Below are positions 1 through 8,626 of a stretch of DNA of 64,000 nucleotides, piece after piece. Source of the DNA: Aquimarina algiphila (GTDB lineage: Bacteria; Bacteroidota; Bacteroidia; Flavobacteriales; Flavobacteriaceae); NCBI RefSeq assembly GCF_007489275.1, contig NZ_VLNR01000004.1, positions 62,001-126,000 on the forward strand, given 5' to 3'. The notes beneath the pieces were generated by a model. It was not told the origin of the DNA. It did not search any database and saw only the letters and a program-made list of their open reading frames with translations. Made by a program: the position numbers and the translations under genes. Positions within the stretch are counted from its first letter, which is position 1; each line of letters starts with the position of its first letter.

Positions 1-662
1 AATGTCGCTCCAGTCTTTCCCCCTTTTAATATAGCTTCTTTACTAGCAAATGATAATTGCCCTTTTTTCTTTGATTCATTATGACAACTAGCGCATTTAT
101 TCTGCAAAATTGGATTTACCAAATGATCAAAAACAACAGCTTCTTCGAGTGAAGTTACTGCTACCAGATCTTCTTTCTTTTCTTTACCAAAAGGCATGTA
201 TGCCGTTAAATAATCAGATCCATGTGTCAAATTACCTCCGTAATGTCCGGTAACACTTAATAAAATCACAATCAATGTAAGGGTAGCCATATATGGTTTT
301 CCTTGTTTTAAAGCTTTTATCTTCAGTTTTCCAGCACTAATTAACCAAGCTAAAAAGGCGATTATAGTTGTGATTACACCAAACCAAAAATGGGTATCTA
401 ATGCTCCTTCTTCATAATCACCACTAAGTGATAACATATATCCCAAAATACAGGCTACCAAAGCGCTAAGTGCTCCCAACAATAATGCTAATGGCACAGC
501 AGCCGTAATAGTATCATTTTTCTTCCAACGAGCAAAAACCTCCAGGATAAAAGCAAAAAAAAGGAATCCAATGGGCAAGTGTACAACTAGTGGGTGAAAT
601 CTACCGAAAAATAATATGATATCTGATACTTCGTTCATTTCGTAATTTATATTTTGGGTCAT
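1..662 (-). CDS. DUF2231-type membrane protein with c-type cytochrome motif (partial, 3' end beyond window)
   Basis: I translated this reading frame by hand; it starts with ATG at 662 and runs off the left edge after 220 residues. Residues about 15-150 hold several hydrophobic segments with the FHPLVVHLPIGFL pattern of DUF2231-like membrane domains. After them comes a single haem-binding CASCH motif (C180, C183, H184) in the context of planctomycete-type cytochrome c domains (LVNPILQNKCASCHNES). A second in-frame Met lies at 638. The gene lies 33 bp downstream of the NHL gene on the same strand and is the last visible gene of the operon starting at 6601. Family knowledge: such proteins accompany DUF1501/DUF1549 genes and are thought to be membrane electron carriers. 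The exact role is unknown. Confidence 0.8.
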   Translation of the reverse strand, partial: MTQNINYEMNEVSDIILFFGRFHPLVVHLPIGFLFFAFILEVFARWKKNDTITAAVPLALLLGALSALVACILGYMLSLSGDYEEGALDTHFWFGVITTIIAFLAWLISAGKLKIKALKQGKPYMATLTLIVILLSVTGHYGGNLTHGSDYLTAYMPFGKEKKEDLVAVTSLEEAVVFDHLVNPILQNKCASCHNESKKKGQLSFASKEAILKGGKTGAT

Positions 663-695
663 ATTAGATCTTTAAAGACCTATACATCTAAATTA

Positions 696-1805
696 TTATA
701 CTCTTTCTAATTTTATTGGTGGTGTTCTATGCGCATTCCACTGGCAGATATATAAATTTTTATCTTCATCAACAAATACGTCATGCCCATGATTAAAAGT
801 TGGCTTTGGCGCTTGATACATTTGTTGTAAAACCCCATCTTTATATACAGGTGCTTCTCCTCCCGGGTTAGAAACTACTTTATTATTTCCATCCAAAATG
901 GTCACAAATCCTGTATCTCGAACCCAATTTTTTCCTTCGCGCGTTGTTGACCAACATACTCCTGCATAGATATTGTCATCATCTAATACCGGTCGACATA
1001 CAAAAGCACCAGGCATATGAACTGTTTTTATATATTTTCCATCTAACGTATACCACTTAAATGAATGTTCATTGCGAGAAGTACATACCAAAACTGGATT
1101 GTTTTTATCTCGATAATCAATCGCTACACCATGTGTCTGATTTAGATTATGCTCCTTATTTTCATTCTTCATTCCTCCGAATTTGCGAATGAATTCACCT
1201 TTATGGCTAAACTGTAATACATAATTTGATCCATACCCATCAGCTATATATACATCTCCATTGGGTCCAACACATGTTTCTGTTGGCATATATTTCATAT
1301 CATGAGTATATACACCTATTGTTCTTGGATCTGGAAAAGTAAATATCAACTTTCCATCAATCTTAGTTTTATGTACAGTTCCTGCTTGTTCGAACCATAC
1401 GCCGCCTTTATCTTGTCCCCAACCAGAATCACATATATAGAGCACATCTTCTCCTCCCTCATCATGCAAAGTAAGTCCGTGTCCACCCGGATATCTTGTT
1501 CCCCAAGCATCTAGTAATTTTCCTGATTTATCAAAAACAAACATATTATTTGCCGTATGATCTCCAAGCATTAATAGACGGCCTTTTGAATCCATTTGCA
1601 TTTCGTGGCAATTGAAAATAGGATTCTGACTAACGCTCATCTTTGCCCAATCTCGATGTATTTTATATTTATAATCACCATGCCCAATAATCTGGCTATC
1701 GCCTGGAGCAATTCCTTTTATAATATTAAATCCAAAAGAAGGTACAGTAGAAATTGCTGTTCCTGCTAAAATCGTATTCTTTAAAAAACTTCTTCTTGAG
1801 CTCAT
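696..1805 (-). CDS. Tat-exported NHL-repeat beta-propeller protein
   Basis: The 369-residue product begins with a twin-arginine signal (MSSRRSFLKN followed by a hydrophobic stretch to about residue 30), so export in a folded state to the periplasm is likely. The remainder shows repeated propeller blades, for example NGDVYIADGYGSNYVLQFS, a GHGLTLHDE strand and a closing blade VFVDEDKNLYICQWN, as in NHL/six-bladed propellers. No catalytic motif is obvious. It lies 80 bp downstream of the DUF1501 gene and 33 bp upstream of the cytochrome gene, in one minus-strand operon. NHL proteins of this type commonly travel with DUF1501/DUF1549 modules. A scaffold or ligand-binding role for the operon's substrate is inference. 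Confidence 0.8.
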   Translation of the reverse strand: MSSRRSFLKNTILAGTAISTVPSFGFNIIKGIAPGDSQIIGHGDYKYKIHRDWAKMSVSQNPIFNCHEMQMDSKGRLLMLGDHTANNMFVFDKSGKLLDAWGTRYPGGHGLTLHDEGGEDVLYICDSGWGQDKGGVWFEQAGTVHKTKIDGKLIFTFPDPRTIGVYTHDMKYMPTETCVGPNGDVYIADGYGSNYVLQFSHKGEFIRKFGGMKNENKEHNLNQTHGVAIDYRDKNNPVLVCTSRNEHSFKWYTLDGKYIKTVHMPGAFVCRPVLDDDNIYAGVCWSTTREGKNWVRDTGFVTILDGNNKVVSNPGGEAPVYKDGVLQQMYQAPKPTFNHGHDVFVDEDKNLYICQWNAHRTPPIKLERV

Positions 1806-1885
1806 GTATATTGTTTGTTTATTCTACTATTTATAGCTAATCATTAGCATTTAAATGGTATGTTCTTTTATAGATTTCTATTCAT

Positions 1886-3391
1886 CTAAGAAAGAATATC
1901 TTTTACTACATGTCCATGTACATCTGTTAATCTAAAACGACGCCCCTGATGTTTGTAGATTAGACGTTCATGATCAATACCAAACAAGTGCATTAATGTT
2001 GCTTGAAAATCATGTGTATGCACAGGGTCTTTTACAACATTATAACTAAAATCATCGGTTTCTCCATATGTAAATCCAGGTTTTATACCCGCTCCAGCCA
2101 TAAACATAGTAAAGGCTTTTGGATGGTGATCTCGACCATAATCAGTTGCGGTTAATTTTCCTTGAGAATATACTGTTCTCCCAAATTCTCCTCCCCAAAT
2201 GATCAGAGTATCTTCAAACATTCCGCGCTGTTTTAAGTCTTTTATCAAAGCCGCATTTGCCTGATCTGTTTTTCTCGAATTCATCATTACCCCTCCTGGA
2301 CATCCTAAATGCTGATCCCATCCCTGATGATATAACTGTACAAACTTTACATCTTTTTCTAGCAATTTTCTTCCCAACAAACAATTTGCTGCATAGGTCC
2401 CAGGATCACGACTATCTTCGCCATACATTTCAAAAATATACTCTGGTTCGTCGCTCATATCTGTAACCTCTGGTACTGATGTTTGCATACGAAATGCCAT
2501 TTCATATTGCGACATTCTTGCATTAATCTCTGGATCACCATAAGAATCATTCTGAATATTATTTAGCTTACCCAAATAATCCAGCATATGACGACGATCA
2601 TGCCCATCATAATTTTCTGGATCTGATAAGTATAATACTGGATCTTTTCCACTTCTGAATTGTACACCTTGATGCTCTGTTGGTAAAAAACCATTACCCC
2701 ATAAACGAGAATATAATGGCTGTCCTCCTCCATTTTTTGAGACCAACGAAATAAAAGTAGGTAGATTCTCATTGTCAGAACCTAAACCATAACTTAACCA
2801 GGAACCTATTGAAGGCCTACCTGGTTGCTGACTACCTGTTTGAAAAAAGGTAATTGCCGGATCATGATTGATCGCATCTGTTTGCATTGATTTAATAAAA
2901 CAAATATCATCAACTACCTCTGATAAATACGGCATTGCTTCACTTACCCAGGCACGTGATTCTCCATATTGTTTGAATTCTAATGTTGAAGCAGCGATCG
3001 GAAATGACGTCTGATCAGCGCTCATACCCGTAAGTCGTTGTCCTTTTCTGATTGAAGCAGGTAAATCTTTACCAAACATATCCTTTAATTTGGGCTTATA
3101 ATCAAACAATTCTAATTGTGATGGTCCTCCACTTTGAAACAAATAAATTGCACGCTTAGCCTTTGGCATATGATGGGGTAAACCAAGACTGTTTCTACTA
3201 AACATCTCGAGGTCTGGTTTCCTATTATTTTTAACATTACTCCATGCTTTATCGGCATTGAGTAATGATCCAAAAGCAATAGCCCCTAATCCTAAAGAGG
3301 TTTTTGTTAAAAACTCTCTACGATCAAACATTTTTTCTACTTCCTGGAGGTCCTTATTATTTGACCTTAATTTGTCATGGTGATCACACAT
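1886..3391 (-). CDS. DUF1501 family protein, Tat-exported
   Basis: The 501-residue protein has the DUF1501 (alkaline-phosphatase/sulfatase-like superfamily) signature: a Tat signal (FDRREFLTKTSLGLGAIAFG, about residues 22-41), FLFQSGGPSQLELFDYKP-like text near residue 85, a HQGWDQH block and IIWGGEFGRTVYSQG, then GRDHHP near the C-terminus. The ATG at 3391 is preferred because it lies 3 bp after the DUF1549/DUF1553 stop and an MC-HH-rich N-terminal extension is usual in Bacteroidetes homologues; the internal Met at 3331 would also give a complete Tat signal. DUF1501 and DUF1549/DUF1553 genes are a conserved pair, abundant in Planctomycetes and Verrucomicrobia. The biochemical activity is not established. 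Confidence 0.88.
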   Translation of the reverse strand: MCDHHDKLRSNNKDLQEVEKMFDRREFLTKTSLGLGAIAFGSLLNADKAWSNVKNNRKPDLEMFSRNSLGLPHHMPKAKRAIYLFQSGGPSQLELFDYKPKLKDMFGKDLPASIRKGQRLTGMSADQTSFPIAASTLEFKQYGESRAWVSEAMPYLSEVVDDICFIKSMQTDAINHDPAITFFQTGSQQPGRPSIGSWLSYGLGSDNENLPTFISLVSKNGGGQPLYSRLWGNGFLPTEHQGVQFRSGKDPVLYLSDPENYDGHDRRHMLDYLGKLNNIQNDSYGDPEINARMSQYEMAFRMQTSVPEVTDMSDEPEYIFEMYGEDSRDPGTYAANCLLGRKLLEKDVKFVQLYHQGWDQHLGCPGGVMMNSRKTDQANAALIKDLKQRGMFEDTLIIWGGEFGRTVYSQGKLTATDYGRDHHPKAFTMFMAGAGIKPGFTYGETDDFSYNVVKDPVHTHDFQATLMHLFGIDHERLIYKHQGRRFRLTDVHGHVVKDILS

Positions 3392-3394
3392 AGC

Positions 3395-6300
3395 TTATCT
3401 TTTTGTTATTGTAGCATCCGAATTCATAATCGTACTTGCAACCACAGCATTAGCTGCTATTAGTGCTTTATCGTCATTTTCTTCTATTCGGAATTCTCCG
3501 GAGTTTAACCACCCCTTCATTTTAGCTTCGTTGGAAGCAAACTTCTTATATTCATTATTTTTTAGTTCGAGTAGTAGGTCCAATTCTTGTTTTGTGGGTT
3601 TCCTACCAGTCAAACTTCTAAAAACATTCATAATCCCTTTTTTTGCATCAGCAGAATCAGTCATTTTCTTTCCCAGAACCCTGGCCGATTCTATGTACGT
3701 AGGGTCGTTTAAAAGCACTAGCGCCTGTAGTGGAGTATTTGTTTCTTGTCTTCTAACTGTACATACATCTCTTGCGGGAGCATCAAAAGTGGCTAGTGTA
3801 GGATGTGGTACAGAACGTTTCCAAACGGTATACATGCTTCTGCGATATAATTTTTCTCCTGTATCTTCTTCATATGTCGCATTGTTCACTTTCCATAAAC
3901 CTTCTGGTTGATATGGTTTTACACTTTCACCTCCTATTTCATTATTCAACAGACCACTTGCTGCTAATGCATTATCTCTTAACATTTCACCTGTCATGCG
4001 TTTTGCTGGTCCTCGTGCTAATAGTCTATTTTCTGGATCCATCATTCTTAACTCTTCAGAAACTCTTGAATCCTGACGATATGTGCGAGACATAACAATC
4101 ATCTTGTTAAATGCTTTCATATCCCAATCTTTTTCCATAAAATGTGATGCTAAATAGTCTAATAACTCTGGATGACTTGGCATTTCTCCTTGATTTCCAA
4201 AATCTTCTGAAGTTTTCACTAACCCCATACCAAAGAAATGTTGCCACATACGATTTACTGTCACTCGAGAAGTTAAAGGGTGCTCCTTTTTAAATAACCA
4301 TTGTGCAAATCCAAGACGGTTTTTTGGAGCACCCTCTACCATTGGAGGCAAAAATTCTGGAGTATTAGGATACACTTCTTCTGCTCGTGCATCATAAACT
4401 CCTCTTTCTAATACATATGCCTGTACTGGTTCTGATTCTTTCATAATCATAACCTCTTTTATAGGCTCTATACTATCAACATAGGCTTTTCTTACTTTAA
4501 CAAGCTTTGTATATTGTTCTTTTATTGGACGAGCATGCATGATATAATGCTGCTGCAAAAGTTTTTTTTCAGGTGCATCTAATGCTTCCGGAGCTTTTGC
4601 TAATAATGTATTCACTCCTGCATTCTCTGCTAACTGAAGCATTTCTATACCAGATAGTTCTCTGTTATATACATTGATATCATCTATGATTCCACCGGCA
4701 ATACCTTTTCCTCGTAATCGTGCTCCAAACTGAAGTGCAGGTTCTTTTTTTCTACCAAAAAGAATATCTTTATAGAGGTTATCATCAATAATTTCTGTTT
4801 CAAGTTCTTTTCCGTTTACATAAACTTTATATCCCTCAGCTTTACTTGATCCATCATATGTTACTGCAAAATGTGTCCATACTTCTTTAGGAATATCAAT
4901 TTTAGTATGTTCCTTAATTGCATTATCAGGTCCGGTATGTGCCATTAATAATTCTAGCTTATTATTCACAATTTTTAAATGATATCCTCTCCAGGCATGT
5001 AGAATTGCTCCGTCGCTTTTATGAAAAATATTTCCGTCTGTCACTTCTTTAGGAATTTTTGCCCAAACTCCAACAGTGAATGGTTGATGACGACCAAAAA
5101 CACCTACTTCTCTCAGGTCCAACCAGGTATCTCCATTAAACTGCACTCCTTTTCCTTTTCTAGCAGCGACCAAATCCACCGGTTGACCTTCAGTATACTC
5201 ACGTTTCATTGTAGCTTTTTGTGATGGATTTATACTATTAGTCAAGGAATTATTATTTAAGTTATATGAGCCTATTAAGCCTTTTTTAGAAAGCTTTACC
5301 GAAGCATATTTTTTATTGGCAATCCACGTATCAATTTCTGGCGAGATTTCTTGTATTGTATTTTCTATATCAACTTCTGTTTCTTTAACCAGATTCTCCA
5401 TATAAGTCAACATTTTCTCCTCTTCTTCATTAGTCCATAGCATGGTTGGAGTTGGCATTGCATCATTCCATGAAATTTGACCAGATTCATTTACATTATT
5501 AAAAAAAGTGGTCATTTCATAATAGTTTTTTTGGGAAACAGGATCATATTTATGATCGTGACATTTTGCACAAGCTACAGTAAGCCCCATTAAGGCCTGT
5601 CCTGTTGTAGTTGCTCTATCCCCAGCATATTCGATAAGAAACTCTTCATTTACAATACCTCCTTCCATATTTTGAGGATGAATACGATTAAAAGCTGTTG
5701 CTAACTTCATCTCACGTGTAGGATTCTCCATTAAATCTCCTGCAAGCTGCCATGTTACGAATTCATCATAAGGTTGATTTTTATTAAATGCATCAATGAC
5801 CCAATCACGCCAGGGAGACATATCTCTATACCGATCTACACTATATCCATGAGTATCAGCAAAACGAGCTACATCCATCCATTCTAGAGCCATTTGTTCT
5901 CCATATCGTTTTGAGGCAAGCAAACGATCGACTTGTTTTTCATAAGCATCTTCGCTTTTATCAACTAAAAAATCATCTATCTCTTTTACTGTTGGCGGCA
6001 TTCCTGTAAGGTCAAATGATAAACGACGTAATATAATTTCTTTATCTGCTTCGGGAGCAAATGTTAATTTCTGATCTTCTAAAACCGAAAGAATATAATT
6101 ATCAATAGGATTTTGGATTAATCCTTTCTTTTTTACTTTGGGAGGTGTCGTTTTTTGAATTGGAATAAATGCCCAATGATCTTTATATTCTGCTCCATCT
6201 TCAATCCATTTAATCAAAATCGCTTTTTCTCGTTCTGTAAGACTCAAATGCGACTCTGGTGTTGGCATTATTTCTTTTGGATCTTCTGTCATGATTCTTC

Positions 6301-6601
6301 TAAACATTTCAGAGTTCTTAAGATTACCTGGATCAATAGCAAACTTACCTGGAGTCTCTGGTAGTTCTGCATATGCCGTTTCTGAACTATGAAGTTGCAG
6401 ACCAGCAGATATTTTTGCTTTATCCGGACCATGACACAAAAAACACTTATCCGATAATACAGGTTTTACATGTTGATTAAAATCTAATTTTTCTGGAAGT
6501 TGCTGATATTCGATCTCAACCAATTCTGGCAAATCAGGACCTCCACAAGAAATAATAACAACAGTAAATAAGAATAGGGGTATACTTTTAAAAAACGACA
6601 T
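3395..6601 (-). CDS. DUF1549/DUF1553 lipoprotein with planctomycete-type cytochrome c and LamG domain
   Basis: The 1068-residue product starts with a lipoprotein signal (FTVVIISCGG, lipid Cys19). A PSCyt1-type cytochrome follows with CFLCH (C53, C56, H57) and a GPDKAKISAGLQL segment. Next come a DUF1549 domain (FDLTGMPPTVKEIDDFL to about residue 370, including CAKCHDHKYDPVSQ, a second CxxCH), a concanavalin-like LamG domain (about 445-665) and a DUF1553 domain (about 775-1020, with RVTVNRMWQHFFGMG and RQETNTPLQALVLLNDP). It is the first gene of the minus-strand operon and diverges from the AraC regulator. Two haem motifs suggest electron transfer at the cell surface or periplasm. Partner and substrate are unknown. 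Confidence 0.9.
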   Translation of the reverse strand: MSFFKSIPLFLFTVVIISCGGPDLPELVEIEYQQLPEKLDFNQHVKPVLSDKCFLCHGPDKAKISAGLQLHSSETAYAELPETPGKFAIDPGNLKNSEMFRRIMTEDPKEIMPTPESHLSLTEREKAILIKWIEDGAEYKDHWAFIPIQKTTPPKVKKKGLIQNPIDNYILSVLEDQKLTFAPEADKEIILRRLSFDLTGMPPTVKEIDDFLVDKSEDAYEKQVDRLLASKRYGEQMALEWMDVARFADTHGYSVDRYRDMSPWRDWVIDAFNKNQPYDEFVTWQLAGDLMENPTREMKLATAFNRIHPQNMEGGIVNEEFLIEYAGDRATTTGQALMGLTVACAKCHDHKYDPVSQKNYYEMTTFFNNVNESGQISWNDAMPTPTMLWTNEEEEKMLTYMENLVKETEVDIENTIQEISPEIDTWIANKKYASVKLSKKGLIGSYNLNNNSLTNSINPSQKATMKREYTEGQPVDLVAARKGKGVQFNGDTWLDLREVGVFGRHQPFTVGVWAKIPKEVTDGNIFHKSDGAILHAWRGYHLKIVNNKLELLMAHTGPDNAIKEHTKIDIPKEVWTHFAVTYDGSSKAEGYKVYVNGKELETEIIDDNLYKDILFGRKKEPALQFGARLRGKGIAGGIIDDINVYNRELSGIEMLQLAENAGVNTLLAKAPEALDAPEKKLLQQHYIMHARPIKEQYTKLVKVRKAYVDSIEPIKEVMIMKESEPVQAYVLERGVYDARAEEVYPNTPEFLPPMVEGAPKNRLGFAQWLFKKEHPLTSRVTVNRMWQHFFGMGLVKTSEDFGNQGEMPSHPELLDYLASHFMEKDWDMKAFNKMIVMSRTYRQDSRVSEELRMMDPENRLLARGPAKRMTGEMLRDNALAASGLLNNEIGGESVKPYQPEGLWKVNNATYEEDTGEKLYRRSMYTVWKRSVPHPTLATFDAPARDVCTVRRQETNTPLQALVLLNDPTYIESARVLGKKMTDSADAKKGIMNVFRSLTGRKPTKQELDLLLELKNNEYKKFASNEAKMKGWLNSGEFRIEENDDKALIAANAVVASTIMNSDATITKR

Positions 6602-6627
6602 TAAAATTATAATTTTTTATATACTTC

Positions 6628-6635
6628 CAAATTTA
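6628..6635 (-). promoter_or_regulatory. Candidate Bacteroidetes -7 box for the DUF1549 operon
   Basis: On the minus strand the sequence reads TAAATTTG, a full match to the Bacteroidetes TAnnTTTG -7 element, 26 bp before the ATG of the DUF1549/DUF1553 gene. No well-spaced -33 TTTG was found, so this rests on one element. It lies in the 190-bp divergent region shared with the AraC regulator. Confidence 0.35.
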
Positions 6636-6791
6636 AAAGTTAAGTTCAACAAATCTTTGCTCAAAAAAGACTATACAATGTACATTTCCGACATAATTAT
6701 ATAAAAAGCTATATTTTTTTACAACAAAAACGACTTTTATCAGAAAATTCTTTATTTTTCCCTGTATATTACGGTTGATGAAATTTATTTA

Positions 6792-7661
6792 ATGCATAAA
6801 GTCTTACAATCTTTACAACTTTCTTTACTCAATGTTGGTTATGCACATCTGGACAAACATTGGAATTATGATAATGTAGTAAGTCCATTTACCAGAATGT
6901 ACTATATTTCTAAAGGTTCTGCCAAGGTATATCACAATGATCAGACTTTTGATTTAAAACCGGGGTATATGTATTTAATACCTAGTTTTACTTATAGTAG
7001 ATATAAGTGTGATGAATATCATGAACAATATTATATAAGTTTCTTTGAGGAGATAAAAAATGGATTATCCATTTTTAATTTAAAATCCTTCGTCTATGAA
7101 CTCAAAGCTAAAGACACTGATATTGCCTATTTTAAACGTTTACTAGAAATTAATCCTAATCGTGCATTAGTCAATGATGATCCCGAGGTTTATGATAACA
7201 GACCTACTTTACAAACCTTTAAAAAGAAAAACGAAAAACTATCATCTGCTTTTTACCTTGAAACTAATGGATTGCTGCGTATTCTTCTATCAAAATTTAT
7301 TAAAGATCATAATCGTCTGGTTATAAAAAATACTACTCGTAATAATTTAAGTCAAGTATTAAGTCATATCAGTGAAAATCTAGACAAAGAACTTACCATA
7401 AACGAACTAGCTTCATACTGTCATTTAAGTACAGATTATTTTTCCCGAATATTCAAACAAAAGTTTGGTATGAGACCAAATAAATATATCCAATCAAAAA
7501 GAGTCGAAAGAGCTCAATTGCTATTGCTTACTACAGATAATTCTTTAAAGCAAATTGCAGAAAAAGTTGGTTTAGAAAATCTATCATATTTCTCCAGGGT
7601 TTTTAAAAGTTTTACAGGAAAAACTCCTGGAAATTTTCGCAAGGAAGAATTGAATGTATAG
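6792..7661 (+). CDS. AraC family transcriptional regulator
   Basis: The 289-residue protein has an N-terminal cupin-like sensor (about 20-160; VSPFTRMYYISKGSAKVYHN and KPGYMYLIPSFTYSRY) and a C-terminal AraC DNA-binding domain (about 190-285). The latter has two helix-turn-helix units: LTINELASYCHLSTDYFSRI with FKQKFGMRPNKYIQSKRV, and LKQIAEKVGLENLSYFSRVF with FTGKTPGNFRKE. No membrane segment is present, so it is a cytoplasmic one-component regulator. It is transcribed divergently from the DUF1549/DUF1501 operon and lies 53 bp before a DUF1080 gene on its own strand. Control of both by a sugar ligand is the likely arrangement, by inference from position. Confidence 0.9.
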   Translation: MHKVLQSLQLSLLNVGYAHLDKHWNYDNVVSPFTRMYYISKGSAKVYHNDQTFDLKPGYMYLIPSFTYSRYKCDEYHEQYYISFFEEIKNGLSIFNLKSFVYELKAKDTDIAYFKRLLEINPNRALVNDDPEVYDNRPTLQTFKKKNEKLSSAFYLETNGLLRILLSKFIKDHNRLVIKNTTRNNLSQVLSHISENLDKELTINELASYCHLSTDYFSRIFKQKFGMRPNKYIQSKRVERAQLLLLTTDNSLKQIAEKVGLENLSYFSRVFKSFTGKTPGNFRKEELNV

Positions 7662-7714
7662 ATGCAAAATCAATAAAAATATATAAACACCAATATGTAA
7701 ATAATTCATTCAAA

Positions 7715-8623
7715 ATGTTCAAATATATACTCCTTTCGATATTAATACTATCTGTTTTAAATTCATGTACATCTGCCAAATCAGAAAAAGATATCAATAC
7801 AGAGGAATGGATTTCTCTTTTTAACGGTAAAGATCTTTCTGGATGGGATATAAAAATTTCTGGTTACGAATTAAATGACAATTATAAAGAAACTTTTATA
7901 GTTCAGGATAGTATGATTCGAATTCGATATGACAATTATGAAACATTTGATGATGCTTTTGGACATTTATATTACAAAACACCTTTTTCTTATTATAAAT
8001 TAAGCTTTGATTATCGGTTTACAGGAGAACAATTAAAAGGTGGTGTACATTGGAATATAAGGAACAGTGGTGTGATGCTACATTCGCAATCTGCAGAAAG
8101 TAATGAACTCCAACAAGATTTTCCTATTTCGATAGAACTACAAACCTTAGGAGGGTTAAATAAAGGAGAGCGCACGACAGCTAATGTTTGTACTCCGGGA
8201 ACCGCAGTAGAAATTAACAGCACTGTTGATTATACTCATTGTATAAACTCTACCTCTAAAACCTATCATGGTGATCAATGGGTACACATCGATGCAATAA
8301 TTATGGGTGGCGAGTATATGGAATTTATGGTAAATGGTGATTCTGTCCTAAAATTCACAAAACCACAAATAACAGGTGGAAAATACAGTGCTAATAGTTC
8401 TGAAACGAATTTAGGAAATTTCGGAATCCAAAGAGATCTAGACTACTGGATGTCAAAAGCAGGTACCATATTAACAGAAGGTTACATCGCATTGCAAGCA
8501 GAAAGTCACCCCATAGATTTTAAAAACATTAAATTACTGGATTTGTGTGGTTGCATGGATATTAAAGCAAAAAATTATAAAAGCTATTTTGTAAAAAACA
8601 AACCAAAAGCATGCATTTACTAG
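7715..8623 (+). CDS. DUF1080 (3-keto-disaccharide hydrolase-like) lipoprotein with Cys-rich tail
   Basis: The 302-residue protein has a lipoprotein signal (ILSVLNSCTS, Cys18) and then a DUF1080 jelly-roll domain: WISLFNGKDLSGWDIKISG, GGVHWNIRNSGVMLHSQS, SIELQTLGG and the late IDFKNIKLLDL strand. DUF1080 proteins have been linked to cleavage of 3-keto-glycosides. The last ~27 residues (CGCMDIKAKNY...KACIY) resemble a single copy of the GC(T/M)DPxAxNYxxxA...C repeat common in Bacteroidetes secreted proteins. It follows the AraC gene and converges, 3 bp apart, on the winged-helix regulator gene. It may act with the upstream operon on an oxidised sugar; this is inference. Confidence 0.85.
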   Translation: MFKYILLSILILSVLNSCTSAKSEKDINTEEWISLFNGKDLSGWDIKISGYELNDNYKETFIVQDSMIRIRYDNYETFDDAFGHLYYKTPFSYYKLSFDYRFTGEQLKGGVHWNIRNSGVMLHSQSAESNELQQDFPISIELQTLGGLNKGERTTANVCTPGTAVEINSTVDYTHCINSTSKTYHGDQWVHIDAIIMGGEYMEFMVNGDSVLKFTKPQITGGKYSANSSETNLGNFGIQRDLDYWMSKAGTILTEGYIALQAESHPIDFKNIKLLDLCGCMDIKAKNYKSYFVKNKPKACIY

Positions 8624-8626
8624 GTA

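Noticed and set aside
3531..4095. Plus-strand open frames inside the DUF1549/DUF1553 gene
   Set aside because: They lie opposite a well-supported conserved domain and have no protein-family pattern.
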